Shown here: piece after piece, positions 1 to 12,600 of the stretch
How the letters are laid out: each line of letters starts with the position of its first letter
Position numbering within the stretch: position 1 is the first letter of the stretch
Source of the DNA: Struthidea cinerea
Lineage: Eukaryota; Chordata; Aves; Passeriformes; Corcoracidae
Direction: 5' to 3'
Length of the DNA: 64,000 nt
NCBI GenBank assembly: GCA_013397865.1
Contig: VZTI01004085.1
Coordinates: 191,476-255,475 of the forward strand
Made by a program: the position numbers and the translations under genes
Notes under the pieces: generated by a model
Told to the model about the DNA's origin: nothing
The model's input: only the letters and a program-made list of their open reading frames with translations
The model's database searches: none

Positions 1-1970
1 CTTACTGGACATTAAATCAGGGTACGAATTTATGCAAATAATTGGAGACCAGCATGAGTTCCTTACTCGGTCACTCCCAGTCCTCCCTTATCTCTGTCCC
101 ATGATTACCAAGTTTATAGAGTGAAACTTGCTTAAAATTATTCAAAGGTCTCAAACTGAAATTACTGTATCAGATGTCCAGAACCAGATACAACATAAAG
201 CTAGCTGGAGTTCTGGGAGAAAACGGTCGAGTATTTCACACCTACCCCTTCTCTTTGGCCAGCTTGTCAAGCACATGCATTCAGACCAGCCACAAAAACT
301 GCTGTCACATCTGGCAAGTCAGGGCCAAGACAGATAAAGAACAAAAGAGCAAGGATACCCTGGAGACTACAGGAATAAACTCAGACTGCTCCAGGGTATT
401 TTCATGATGAATAAAAGATCATAGAGAGAAGATCTGGCATTTCACATGTAACAGTGGATAAGATGCAATCTTCAGGAAATCACCTTTATTTCTTTTGTCT
501 TTAGAGAACAAAAAATAAAAATGCTTAACCTGTATTTAAGCCTTCTGCATCTAGACCTGAACCTACAAAAAGCTAAGCAAGCGTTACTCTTAGCACAGTA
601 CACAACATTTACCCTCAGAAGGAGAAAGTGCCAACCTATTTCTAAAGGATACTGGATAAAAAAAATACACAACAAAGTTTCCATGTGCAATATGCTTTCA
701 AACAAACATATATATGTGCACATACAGATATCTGTACACATTTGTAATAAACTATTACATCAACTAAAGGCAAAACATTAATGGTTTAAACTTCTTTTGT
801 ATGATTCTCTTCAAAATGAAGGTAAAAGTTGGTCATTAAACAAAATCTGACACACTACCACACAATTGCCACGGAATCACCAATTATGTTTACTATATCT
901 TTAAGGCCACCCAGGCAGGATGCTACCCTGACTCTTAGTTTCTCTAGGCCACTTGTTTCTTACAACCATGTCAAGGTGGATGAGTCTGAAGGAAAAAAAT
1001 TCACAGCCTTTAATAAAAACAACAAAATGTATTTTTCCTGATTTGAACGTTAAAAATAATATTCTATATTCATAGCATCATATGTTCATGTATCACAATA
1101 CAGAAAAAAACCCCAAACAGTGGCACTGTTCAAGCTTCTTCAGAAGAGTGTCCAAGAGAAATAATTGAAATTTTCTTGTGAAAATATTTTTTTTTTTCTG
1201 GAAACACTGAATTAATAATAAATCCTTTATTCCAGCAGATCTGATGATTATGTAGTAGCAAATTAGCTTACCTGGATAATAGTTTGATTAAAATTCCTCA
1301 CAATCATCTGGTGTATAGCTACTTGAATCAGTGTATTTTAGATTTGCTGTGATGGTCTTGCTAAATCTGTTCTTCTGGGTTGTTGACTCACATTTTCAAA
1401 TATTCTAAAAAGTTCATCTAGTTTGCACAGTCCAGCTGTAGGTGACAGGCAGAAGAAAAATGCTACACTGTGTAAGAAAACAGGATTGTCTTATATTTAA
1501 GAAGAGTTCTTACAGATGCATTTTGGCTATTTCATACTAAAACTAGCAAGATTTCACAGAAATGATGCTGTTGCATCAAAAGCAACTATTGCTTCTTCAC
1601 AGACTTAGGATGCCTGAAGATCTAAGAGGTACCACAGCTTCAGGCCAGAAATCAAGGCTCACCTCATCCTTCAAGCCACACTATGACCCACTACATGGAA
1701 TGATAGAGGAAGAAACTGCATTTTCAATATGCTCTGTTTTCCACAGACTCCGTGAGCAGTCCTACCTTTCCACACAGCTGCAAGCAAGAAGTCACACAAC
1801 TGCCAAAGAAACCATTTATCAACTGAGCAACACACTGACTGGCAGTGTCCCCATCTATGATACAAATGCAATAGTGGTCCTACAGATGAACCAAGCAAAA
1901 AGCGGAAAACAGCCCAAGACTTACACAAAAAGAGTGTGATAGGTTACAATGCAAGATGTAACCAAAAGTA
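1..1970. other. Non-coding AT-rich stretch, no gene recognised
   Basis: Mostly AT-rich sequence without a recognisable exon or repeat. An octamer-type motif (ATGCAAAT) occurs at about 33-40, and a perfect inverted repeat is listed separately at 355-399. The only sizeable open frame, 1562-1939 on the plus strand (125 codons), has no domain I recognise; the opposite strand is also open over most of it. It stops about 30 bases before the LTR without a polypurine tract, so it does not look like the 3' part of a provirus. Confidence 0.6.
355..399. repeat. Perfect 11-bp inverted repeat with 23-nt spacer
   Basis: The left arm ATACCCTGGAG (355-365) is exactly complementary to the right arm CTCCAGGGTAT (389-399). 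The spacer (366-388) contains AATAAA. It may be a chance stem or the remnant of a small hairpin element; no target-site duplication is evident. Confidence 0.55.
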
Positions 1971-2579
1971 TGTATTCTGTCACCATCTGCTGAAACCAGG
2001 TGGGGCAGGATTCTTTATCTCTTCTGTGACACCTCCCTGGTAAGAGAGATATCTTCTATTAATGGGCTATCAAGCCTCACTGCATGACTCAAAATTACAT
2101 CAGCCTATTGTGAGATGCTCCGCCCAGGGGGAGGAACCAAGCATTCCCACCTGGATATACTCTGAGGTTTGGAACACCACAGGCTGTCCTTACCTACTGG
2201 ATTCCCAGAGGACAAGAGCTACATAACCACCACTGGACCTTCAGAGAAGGACCAGACCCTTCTACAGGACGACCACTTCAACAGAACCACATCTATCACT
2301 TCAACAGGACTGCAGCCACCATTTAATCGGACTGCTACCACCACCCTGCCTGACAGGGTGTCAGGTCATATCCTGACTCCGTCAGGTTAAGCCAGTGTTT
2401 CTGTATTATTGCCTTGTTATAGATACTAGTAAAGAACTGTTATTCCTATTTCTCATATAATTGCCTGAAAGCCCCTTAATTTCAAAATTAAAATAATTCG
2501 GAGGGAAGGGGGTAACATTTTCCATTCCAAGGAAGGCTCCTGCCTTCCTTAGCAGACACCTGTCTTTCAAACCGAGACA
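1971..2579 (+). mobile_element. Solo LTR of an avian ERVL-like endogenous retrovirus
   Basis: About 609 bp bounded by TG and CA. It resembles passerine ERVL-type LTRs (TguLTR5-like, from memory): an opening section on the theme of 'gtcaccatctgctgaaacc', a middle section with 'gatgctccgcccag', and a 3' part with 'agtaaagaactgttattcc' followed by 'ggctcctgccttccttagc' just before the end. The last part is the usual R/U5 side, so the element reads on the plus strand. No gag, pol or env homology lies next to it and no second LTR is present, so it is best explained as a solo LTR left by recombination. Flanks aagta/aagag share only three bases, so any 5-bp target duplication has decayed. The 73-codon frame inside it (2169-2390) is incidental. 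Confidence 0.78.
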
Positions 2580-5500
2580 AAGAGTCAGAAGAGAGATTAA
2601 TTATTTTGCCATCTGAAGGCATGTGGGTTTCAAACATGCCCTCTTATTGTCCATTCTGTACTTCTGATAATCAGCAGTGAAATAAAGGCACCTTCTTCAC
2701 TCCTGATCCCTGGGTATTAAACCAGATCACTTGTGAATTGGCTGGGTAATATATGATTGAATTACAAAAAAAGAAGGCTAGAAATTAGGATTTTTATGAT
2801 AACATGAACACTGGGTGATTATGTTTTTCAATGAAAGGGTGGAGAAAATTATTTCTTCAAGATTTGCAACTTCTGTAATTCATTTTCCTTCCATTTCAAC
2901 TATCCAGAGTGTGCTCAAGACTTACCACTGGTCTTTGAATACAAAGTGGCATTATAAACTTAAATGAAAAACCCTAATGGACAAAGCAGCTTCTCAGGCT
3001 CAATGGAAGAAAGGATTTAGATTCCCTGTGTGGGAAGTTATCTACAAAATAAAGCAATTATCAGGTCTTCACACCAATTATTGAGGGGTGATACAGGTTT
3101 CATGAGTCTCTTTTCTGCATGAACATTGGCTGTGATACTGCTTTTCAAGACTGAGTTAGAAACTAAAACAAAAGCTAAAAATGTAATGCAGAGGAAGCAG
3201 ACACAGGGTTTTTAGTACACAGTCCTGAAATACTGAACATCTTATGGCAAGTAATACCATTTATTTGTTTTTTCTATTAATGATATATTCCCACCCCAAG
3301 AGAAAAAGAGGAATTCATCAGAGACAAATGATCATCAATTACTCTTATGTTGTCACTTTAAGGACAACTGCAAATATTGACAAAGGACAAGGTATTTATA
3401 CAGCACTTGTCAGGAGGGAGTTAGGGGATGAGGGGTGGAAAGTGACATTTGAGTACAATTCATTGGATACACAAACGCTTGAAAGGCTTGAAGGCACCAC
3501 AGGTATACAAGTCTGCATACACAAAGTCTGTCTACTCTTAGAAAAAAAAAGCTATTAAATTTAGAATTTGCAAATAATTACAGGAAACCTGAAAGTGTCT
3601 TGATCTAGGGCAGTATTTGATTTACATCTATATAGCTTCAAAGAGCTGTCTCAGCTTCCTCTGAACTAATGTCTAACTACTGGTTTTGGGCATCTCTTGA
3701 TTTTTTCCCCTCTAACTGTGCCTTAAGAATTTTTAAGCACATAAAACATGTTTAAGCACAGCTGTCACAATATTTTCCTCTCAAAAAGCAAACAGTTCTA
3801 AATCTCTTTCTAAAACCACCAGAGTATTAGGGTCTTATGCAGCACCATATTTACAACTTCTCAGTAAGTTCTTTTTTTAAAGATAAATACAATATAACTT
3901 AGCTCAGCCATTCAAGACTGAATTTTTGTATTAGGATGTTTCACTTAACCCGTAGTCTTAGGAAACCAATATCTTAGGAAAATGCATTTTGGAGAATCTG
4001 CTTTTCCTCAGACCAAAGTACCCAAATATTTCTCCTGACTCTAAGACTAGAATGCAAACTGTAATTGTCATTGAGGTCTACTACTGCAACATGGTAGCAG
4101 GCTAAGCAGTTAGTCAAAACCTTAATATCCAACATGTGCACAAAGAAAACAGGAGTCATTGTATGAATTCTAATCCTCAATGTTCACAGTGTAGGTGAAA
4201 AAAAAAAACCCAACAAAACCAAATGCTGGGGGGAAAAGTGAGGCTTATTACAAAGTTATGAGAATTTATGAAACAAAAAATTGAAATGAACACCAAGTGT
4301 GAAATAAATCACAAGAAATGTTTTTGTAGAAGAAAGGAAATTATTGCTCAGACAAAACTGAAAAGAATATGAGATGAGAGATGCTTATAAGCGAAGAAGC
4401 AGAAGGCTAATGAGGATGTGGGCCATTGTCACCCCCATAATGTAAAATTAAAAGCTGAAAAAGACTGAGAATACCTTTTACAGTTCTGTAGGAGGGCTTT
4501 TACTAATTAGAAGGCACCTACTGTCTGCCCCCAGTCTGCCAGAAAACAGAACCAAATATTTACTACTTTACTGACATTTTAACAAATTTAAAAGATGACA
4601 AACGCTTTGCATTTGTGTTCATACATTTCAGTTCTAAAATGCAAATAGAAACAAATGTTTAAGATGCACATAAAACTTTTTTTTTCAGCCTAAAAGAAGT
4701 CTGTTACGTTACATTTTCTTCCCACTGGAATCAGGAAATAGGAATGAAAGCTCACACAATGAACACTGTTTTGCAAAAACTTCAGCCTTTAGAGTTGAAA
4801 AGAGAGACTCAAAATGGACTATGGACTAGATGATCTCCACTTAAATCAAAATAGGAGATCTGGGAGCAGGAAAAGTAAAAACTCTTTACTTCCACATCAT
4901 CCAAATACCTACTATTGAATCACTATAACTTAAACAACAAATACAGTTGGGGAAAAGAAAGTCACAGGAAACAGATACAACCTTGGGGAGAATGACAATT
5001 CCTAAATTCTTGACTATTTGGTATGGAGAAGTGTATGCACACTCTCTAAAGATACACTGTCCATGGCAGCTGCCTTCCAACCTGCCAGGCTACCCAGAAG
5101 AACTCTAGTGCTGTTCTCTGCATCCTAGACGTGACAACCTTGGCTTTTTTTCCTAAACATGAAGTTGCCCTCTGCTCACAAGCTCAAGTTGAAGAGCTGA
5201 ATTCCAAAACAATTTTATTGGTTTCTCTGATGTGTGTAGAAAGATCTAAAAAAGATGTAATTAAAAAACTGTCAATGTAGATTGAATGAAGAAATTGTTG
5301 ATGTGTTGGTCTTAACCATCTTTTGTGCTGGTTTGTCTATGCCCCATTTGAGAAGGACACCGGGCAAATACCTTGGGTAACATTTCAGAGAGAGTTCAAA
5401 ACTAAAGTCTCTAGATTTCATTTAATGTTTACTGATTTACAGCTGATGGTTCTCAGTAATACTATAACTCAATAAAACACAAAATATACTATTAGAAATT

Positions 5501-8500
5501 AGGCACCTAGTATAATGTGGCATTAGCTACTCTTACACACTATTCCTAGTGACCAGCAAACTGTACTGCTCAATGCAAAAGATTGCCCAATTTAAAAAGC
5601 CAATTATAAGGCAAGTAAAACTTCAGTTTTATGATGGAGCTTAGAGCACAAGCAATACAAAAATAACATCAACCTGATTCAAAAAAAGAGTATAAATTAC
5701 CTTTATCATTGTTGGGTGGTACATTTATTTTAAAGCTGAATATTATGACAACTGAAAATAAAGTCTCTATCCATTTCCAAATGATGCTGAAAAATCACTT
5801 CAGCTGTTATGTTGTTATAAAAGCAACATATCAATCATTTCACAGTAATACTGCACTTGATTCAGTACCAATGCCAGCTATATGACTCATGTTAAGTATA
5901 TCCAAGTACACACAGTTTCACTTTATGATCACTAATTTTCACTATTTAATAGCAGTGTATTCAGTGTCTCTGGATATGCTGTTTGAATACTGATCTAGAT
6001 ACCTCTTTACATATGAGAAAGAACAAGAAAGAAGTTTTACAGACTTCACTGGTCTTCCACTGTGAAACCTTTCTATTAATAGGAAAGTTAGCCCATGACA
6101 AAAAAGATAAGAGTTATGTTTGAAGACTTTCCTGGATTTCTGTGGAATAAACAGGGCGCCCTTTTAAAGTTAACTACATGAATGATTTACTGAACAGTAA
6201 AACTATGTTGGGAAAGCACAGCAGATTCTGTTGAGGATGGCACACATATGCAACCAGCATTTCCTGTTGGATACTTCCTCAGCTGAAGAAGTACAGTAAC
6301 ATAAGCTGAAGTTTGGGCACAGGAACTATTTCCTTCACAGCATGCAAAGTATTAGGTGCTGAAGAAAAATTAGGGGAGTTGTGTCAGTGACCCTCAAAAC
6401 ACAAAGCAGTTGTTCTCCTGCATACTTCTAAAGATAGTTAATGAAATGCCTTTAAAAAAAAAAATTAAACAGATATGAGAGTGTGAGTAGCAATATGATC
6501 CACAATGCATAATAAACAAATGTGATACTAAGACCTGCTGTTTCTCAGTTCACCTCCCAGAAAAGCTACCACTCCATTGCTGAAGGTTACAAATGCTTAC
6601 TTTTCCCTCTTATCCAAACCTGAAAAATGTATCAGCTTTTTATATGTAAGAATAACAGCTCGAAAGTCCATTGCCTCAAGAACTATGCAGATAAGACTTA
6701 CCTTCAAATTTCATTCAGAAAAAGAGCTTTAAACCCCAGTCATTCACCTTATCATTGCGAATTATGGCTTCAGTTCCATTAAGCAAGTTGAAGAATAGGT
6801 GAAATTGTTGGGCAAAAACCAAACTCCAAGTTTGGGTTTTCTGAAATATTCAGAGCAACTCGTTGCTAAGTTCCTTTCATCATTCTACAAATACCTTAGA
6901 ACCTTTTACTATGGAAACAATTTTTATCTGATATCCTTTGAAATTGTTTCATATATATGAGTGCAAAGGAGGAATGAACCGATTTTAATTAATTTCTTTT
7001 TTCAGTGAAATAAATTCCAGCAAGTCCGCAGTATTGAGAATTCAAACAGACAATTGTAATCTTGAATGCCATTCATTACAAAGCACTCATTTCTAGGAGA
7101 ATTATATTCTTTAGCTAACACTATCCATCCTTAGATTCATAATTTGAATGAATGCTCATTTATTTAGAGGCACATTCTCCAAATATATGTATTGCACTCT
7201 AAACTATGCCTTTGTTCAGATCAGAGGTACACTAACAAAACACTGGTGTACACCTGTACACTAAAGTGAGCATTCCTGTGTCTGGCCACCATCTCTACCA
7301 TCAACTGAAAAACATCCAAGTCAAAATAACATTCCTTGTTTATCAGTTTGTTAGAGAACTGCAGTCCAGAAGCACTACGCTGAACTAGAATATCCATTCT
7401 TTTGATCTGGTGTAGAAAACCCTACGTCTGACGCCCATATTATCCCCTTACTCATGTAAAACTTTTAAACTGCTTGTCTGTAGCAAAGAACTTCATCTAA
7501 GCTGCTCAGCAAATGTCAAGAGAAAGAAATAAAAGGGGTATCTTTAGTCCTTTAGTCATAACTAAGAAAACGCAGAACTGGATGCTTACTTGGCATCGCA
7601 GATCTCTGGTTCTAAAAATAATTCCCCACCCACCCACAATCTTCTTGGAGAAGTTTACAAGTTGACCCAAGAGTTTAAAATTGCTACAGAGCATTTATGG
7701 GTTTTTTTTTAATTGTTTATAAAGAAAGACTCCATGTAACAGAAAAACCATGGACTGAGCATAGATTTAAGTAAGTATTACTGCTTTGAAAACATAGAAG
7801 GATAAGATCCCAAGCAGGATACAGCTTCCTATATATGAATGTGCAACAGGCACTTGGTACTTTACAGTCCCACCTCAGAAACTGTTCCTGTTCTGCCAGA
7901 ACAATCTGACACCTGACCATTTAGAGCTTTCTGACTCTGCCAGCATTGGCTATCCATCTGAGAGGACCTAAGGGATCTTCCCAAACATCACTGATGGGTA
8001 TGTGTAAGGAGGGAAGAACTGGAGAGGAGAAACAGGCACCCAAGAAGGAAGAACAGTCCTGCAGTGGAGAGAGGGCAATGCACTTTCAGAGCTGAGTGGA
8101 ACAGCTCTCACAGACTTCTAAGACCAAGCAGCAGAAGCAGATAAAACAGAGCTGCTTTATTTCCCCGTTAACTGTATACCAGAAGGGTAAAAGTGAATTT
8201 GGATATAGTCTGGGAATCCTCAGAAATAGAAGATAATAAATTACACTTCAGGGCGTATCATCTACATGCTCCCCAAAACAGATGAGTTATTTCGGCAAGC
8301 AGGAAACAACAAATCTTTATTTCTACTAATTCTGTTATCATCGCCCTTAGGCCTATACAGCTCATCTACTGTCCACATTTAGCTGTGTGCTTCCCCAGAA
8401 TGATAATCTTTCTGAAACAGTGTCCTTTTCTGCCCTTCTTTTTCAAATATACAAATCTCATCTAGTATAAGAAAAAGCACTGAAACATTTAAAAGGGCTA

Positions 8501-9490
8501 AAATAGTAATTCCTGTAAATGATAGATTTTTTAAATGAGCACTACTTAGCAGAGAGCTCAATTTGAATTGCTACGGTAGAGAAAGTTTGTTTTCCCATCA
8601 GTAATGAACTGTGCCTTTGTACTCAAATGTAACAAGATGCTGAGCTCCCAGGATAACTATCAGGAGAAGAGCTACCGTTTTATTCTGCAGACAAAGCAGA
8701 TACCATACTTAAGTTTTTGTCCCTAGGAGCTGAAACCGTAACAGAAGACCAGTTTTGTTAACAGTTTAAGGAAATAACCTTTTAAAAGTTTCCATACTAT
8801 AGCATTATGACCTAAAGCAATTTTGATACAAGTTTTCTGTGGTCATAATCACCTTCATGGTACATATAGTCGTTTTCTCATCTATTAACAGCCTTGTAAT
8901 CCCACAGCCCTTTTATGCTGGAACACTGAATCAGCTTTGGGGGGGAATTTTTGCACAAATGCAAACAACTTCTGTTAATAGGCACAATGCTATTTAAGTC
9001 TTTTAGTGCCTATAGACAGCAGGCATCAAGAACACATTTCTGACCCCCAGGCAAAGCATCAGAGAAAAATCAAAACAACAACTCTGAGGTTTATTTCTTA
9101 ATTACAACAAGCTGTCTTCAAATTCAGGGCATAATAGCCTTGAACTGTTCTCACTCATCCTCAGTGTAGGAAATTAGTATTGAAGTTGTTTCTGCATATC
9201 AGTTAATAGTAGATAAACATTTACTGGAGGGATTTTTTGAAAAATGCATTTCTACTTCTAATTTATTTCAAACTTTGTCATTTGTAAGGTTCCCATTAAT
9301 ACATTATCCAAACAATAATGCAGAAACTTGGTTACAGATTTGTTGTCCTCCTTCACTTCTCTCATGCTCTTCACAAGAAATCTGTGCAGCAGGTTACAGT
9401 TCACTGAAAACAAAGAAAACCCGTGCACGCACCAAAACACAGTATTCCCTTACAAATCACAGCAATGTCAGTGGACAATGTGAAGATGGA
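2580..9490. other. Long non-coding stretch, no gene recognised
   Basis: AT-rich sequence with many short A/T runs and no supportable exon. A 7-bp inverted repeat (GGCATGT/ACATGCC) lies at 2618-2640. The words 'tggactagatgatctcc' near 4824-4840 resemble the CR1 3' end but the flanks do not, so that is not called. Open frames (for example 3244-3558 plus and 4886-5080 minus) are short and unlike known proteins. The section at about 7930-8110 is purine-rich and less AT-rich but unassigned. Confidence 0.6.
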
Positions 9491-9672
9491 TCACAGAATC
9501 GTAGGATATCCCGAGCTGGAAGAGACCTACACGGATCATTGAAGTCCAACTCGTGGCCCTGCACAGGGATCACACCGTGGGTCTGGGAACACTGTCCCAA
9601 CTGTTCCCTTCTTGAACTCTGGCAGACTTGGTGCTGTGACATGGGGAGCCTGCTCCAGGGCACACCTCCATG
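9491..9672 (-). mobile_element. CR1 LINE 3' fragment, antisense
   Basis: Reads as the reverse complement of an avian CR1 3' end. It opens with 'tcacagaatcgtaggatatc', continues with 'gagctggaagagacctac' and 'gaagtccaactcgtggccct', and then with the tract about 'cttgaactctggcagacttg' and 'ggggagcctgctccagggc'. This is the usual order for CR1-J-like copies read from the 3' end. It is 5'-truncated, as most CR1 copies are. The 134-codon plus frame and the minus frames that cross it are by-products of the repeat. Confidence 0.88.
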
Positions 9673-12600
9673 CTATTAAGGTGTCCAACATACCTTTATA
9701 GTTTTCACTCCAATGGGACACAACAGAGAGACCTGGGAAATCTCAAGCCTTGTTCTACAGAAGACAACCTGAACCACAGAGCACACAGGTGAGCCATCAG
9801 AGCCCTTTCTTTTCAGCCCAAGAAGACTGCTTTCTTTTTGGGGAGAAAACTGGAAATATTTTTCTAACTACCTCCCAGATCTAAAGTAATTAGGAAGGCC
9901 GTTTGGTTTTTTTACAAAATACTTACAAAACATGTAGACATACATATATACTAATGATAATCCAGTAACGAAAGAAGAAAAAAAACCCAAAACCCTACAC
10001 TTTCCCTTTCGTCCTCAAGCTTCTTAGCATTTCTCAGAACAAAACAGTTGGTTTAAAACCTACAAGAAATAGTGACACCCAAATGCAAGTGGAAAATCCA
10101 AGACAAAGCAACACCATCTAAAGAAGAGAACAGAGAAGCACAACTCCAAGCTGGAGCAGTGTATTGTTGATTTATCAGTGGACATAATGATTCAATGCTA
10201 CTTCCAGAAAAGCTGTGAAGTCAAGGTTTTTACTGACTCTGTTGCCATGAATCTTCCCATGAGATGTGACATAAACAGAAAATATACCAGAAGTTAATTA
10301 TACAGGACCCCGCTGTAGTCTAACACAAGCTCAGCGGTAGGGGAAGCGCACGTACACGTCACTACAAATATTTGAACAAGAAGTTCAGTGTTTGATTACA
10401 TCAGTCAAGGCAAATTTAGAATAGTTCAGACCTGCCAAAAGCACTTTGCTAACAAGCGATACCAGTGGCATGAGTCTGCCTGCGGCAGGCTACCTGAAGC
10501 ATGACAGCAAATGGGGAACACCCTTGGCCTTTTTACTGCTCCAGTCACACAGCTTCATTCTCCTGCTCCACCTCTCCTCAAGTCCTCGTTCTGCACCATT
10601 TTCAAATCACCTTGAGCATATTCAGTTTTGCTTTGGCCTAGAAGTGCAGCCGGTTTCTTTCCCTTACAATTTATTTCTCACCTATCCTTTCTTCCCAGAT
10701 CTTCCCTAAATGATGCACAACCTAAACTCTTGAACACTCACCTTTTCTCTGGTATCATACTATCACACAAAAAGAAACAGGTGGAGGGCTCTCTGTGGAG
10801 TGACACCAAACAGCAGCACTCTAAAGAGCCTCTTCCCTTTGATTTCATTCCAAGATTTTTACTCCCATCTCTTATTTCCATTGATATTTTAAAAGTAGCC
10901 TATGGATTCTGAGGAGAAAGGGTGACAGTAGATTTTTCATACTGTATTATACCATGCAATAGAAGAGTGATACGTGGTTGAGGTTTTTCCTTTCAAGGAT
11001 GTAGGCAGTTTGGGTTACTTTTTAGAGATAGATCTCCTCCAGAAAAGTATATTTATTTTCATACATAGAAAAGTGCTGAAATAGAATACAATTTAAAAAA
11101 AAAACCAAAAATGTAGATACCATTCAGTTTTATTTGGAGATAAAGACAACTACTAAGAGTCCCCTGGTACAATAACCATGCCCTTTCATACAAAATATTG
11201 GGCTCTCAATACCTTTATTTTATTTAGGAGTACATGCCAGAGCTTTAATATTCTTCCAATGAAATATTTTCAATGGATATGGTGCTTATGCTTGCAGAAT
11301 GTTTTGATGCATTTACATCACATTTGTGATTTAATCTGCAGCCCTCCACTTACCCCTTAGGTGTGGTAATCCCCACTGTTAAAAAGGCAGAGCAAAACAA
11401 AAAAGCTGAACACACTATTAAAGCAGTCTATTTCAAACAGATGTCAGAGACATATTTTATTATTTTTAGATCAGACATTGATCAGCAAGATGATGAGTAA
11501 AGAAAAAGATCTGCTAACCTAAAATGTGTGACTCTTATTTACTCTGCATTTCCAATCAATAAGGTAAAACATTACTAAAATATGAAGAGTCATGATTTGA
11601 TTTACTGCTGCTTCTCATGTTCTGGTATGAAATCCACCATCACATTGTGCTAAATTGTTTATGCTTCACCCACTATCACTTTGTCGTTACATACGTATAC
11701 ATTAGTTATGCAAAAATGGTTCCAGATTTCCAAGCTCTAATGAAGGTGCTGGACTTCTCTGGCACAACTGAGCTCTTGGTCCTTATCCTCAGACATTGGC
11801 TCATCCTGTAAACACCTTGCACGCTGACCACAACTGTTATGATTAAATAAGAGCTTGCAAACACTTGCACACAGCTTCTGTTGGTTGTTTAAGAACTGGT
11901 ACACATTAGAAAGATTTCATAGCCTGTTCTTATCTACAAACAAAAGCACACGAGGAGAAGGAACAGGCAATACACATTTCTCTTGTGTCATTCCTGCATT
12001 TGACTTGGAGTAACTTCTTTTAAAAATAAGAACTTGTCTCCATCTGGTAACAATGTAGACAGTACACTTAGCACCCAACATGCTGATGTTTACTTGAAAT
12101 GTCAAAGGTTACTCATTAAGAATGGGAGTGGAGTGACCAACACTTCTAGGGCCCTATTTGTGTTGGCTTGATGATTTAGTAGTAAGCAATGATAAAACAC
12201 AATATAATTGTATGTCTGTGAAAAGTTCTGAACATGGAAAACTTAAGACAGGTTTTTAAATCATAAGCAACATAGACATCTATGAACCAGCAATCATCTT
12301 CTGAGACTTATGAAATAAAAATAGCTTTTTATTTAATTTTTGGATCTTGATTATTTTTATTAATTTGAGCATATGGTCTACATTCAGTGTAACAGCATGT
12401 GTATATGTATATACAAGATGACTACCAGCATCACTCAATTTCCATACATCTGCCATTTCTAGATACAGTTACAAGCCTGAAAGCACAAAAGGTTACATTG
12501 CAATACCTAACAGGACTCCAGAAGCTGCTCCATTCAGTACCCAATCAAATGACCTCAAGAAATCCAACATGTAAGTTCCATATTCAGCAAAGGAGAACAC

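Noticed and set aside
4815..4845. CR1-like words 'tggactagatgatctcc'
   Set aside because: Only about 17 bases match and the flanks do not resemble CR1.
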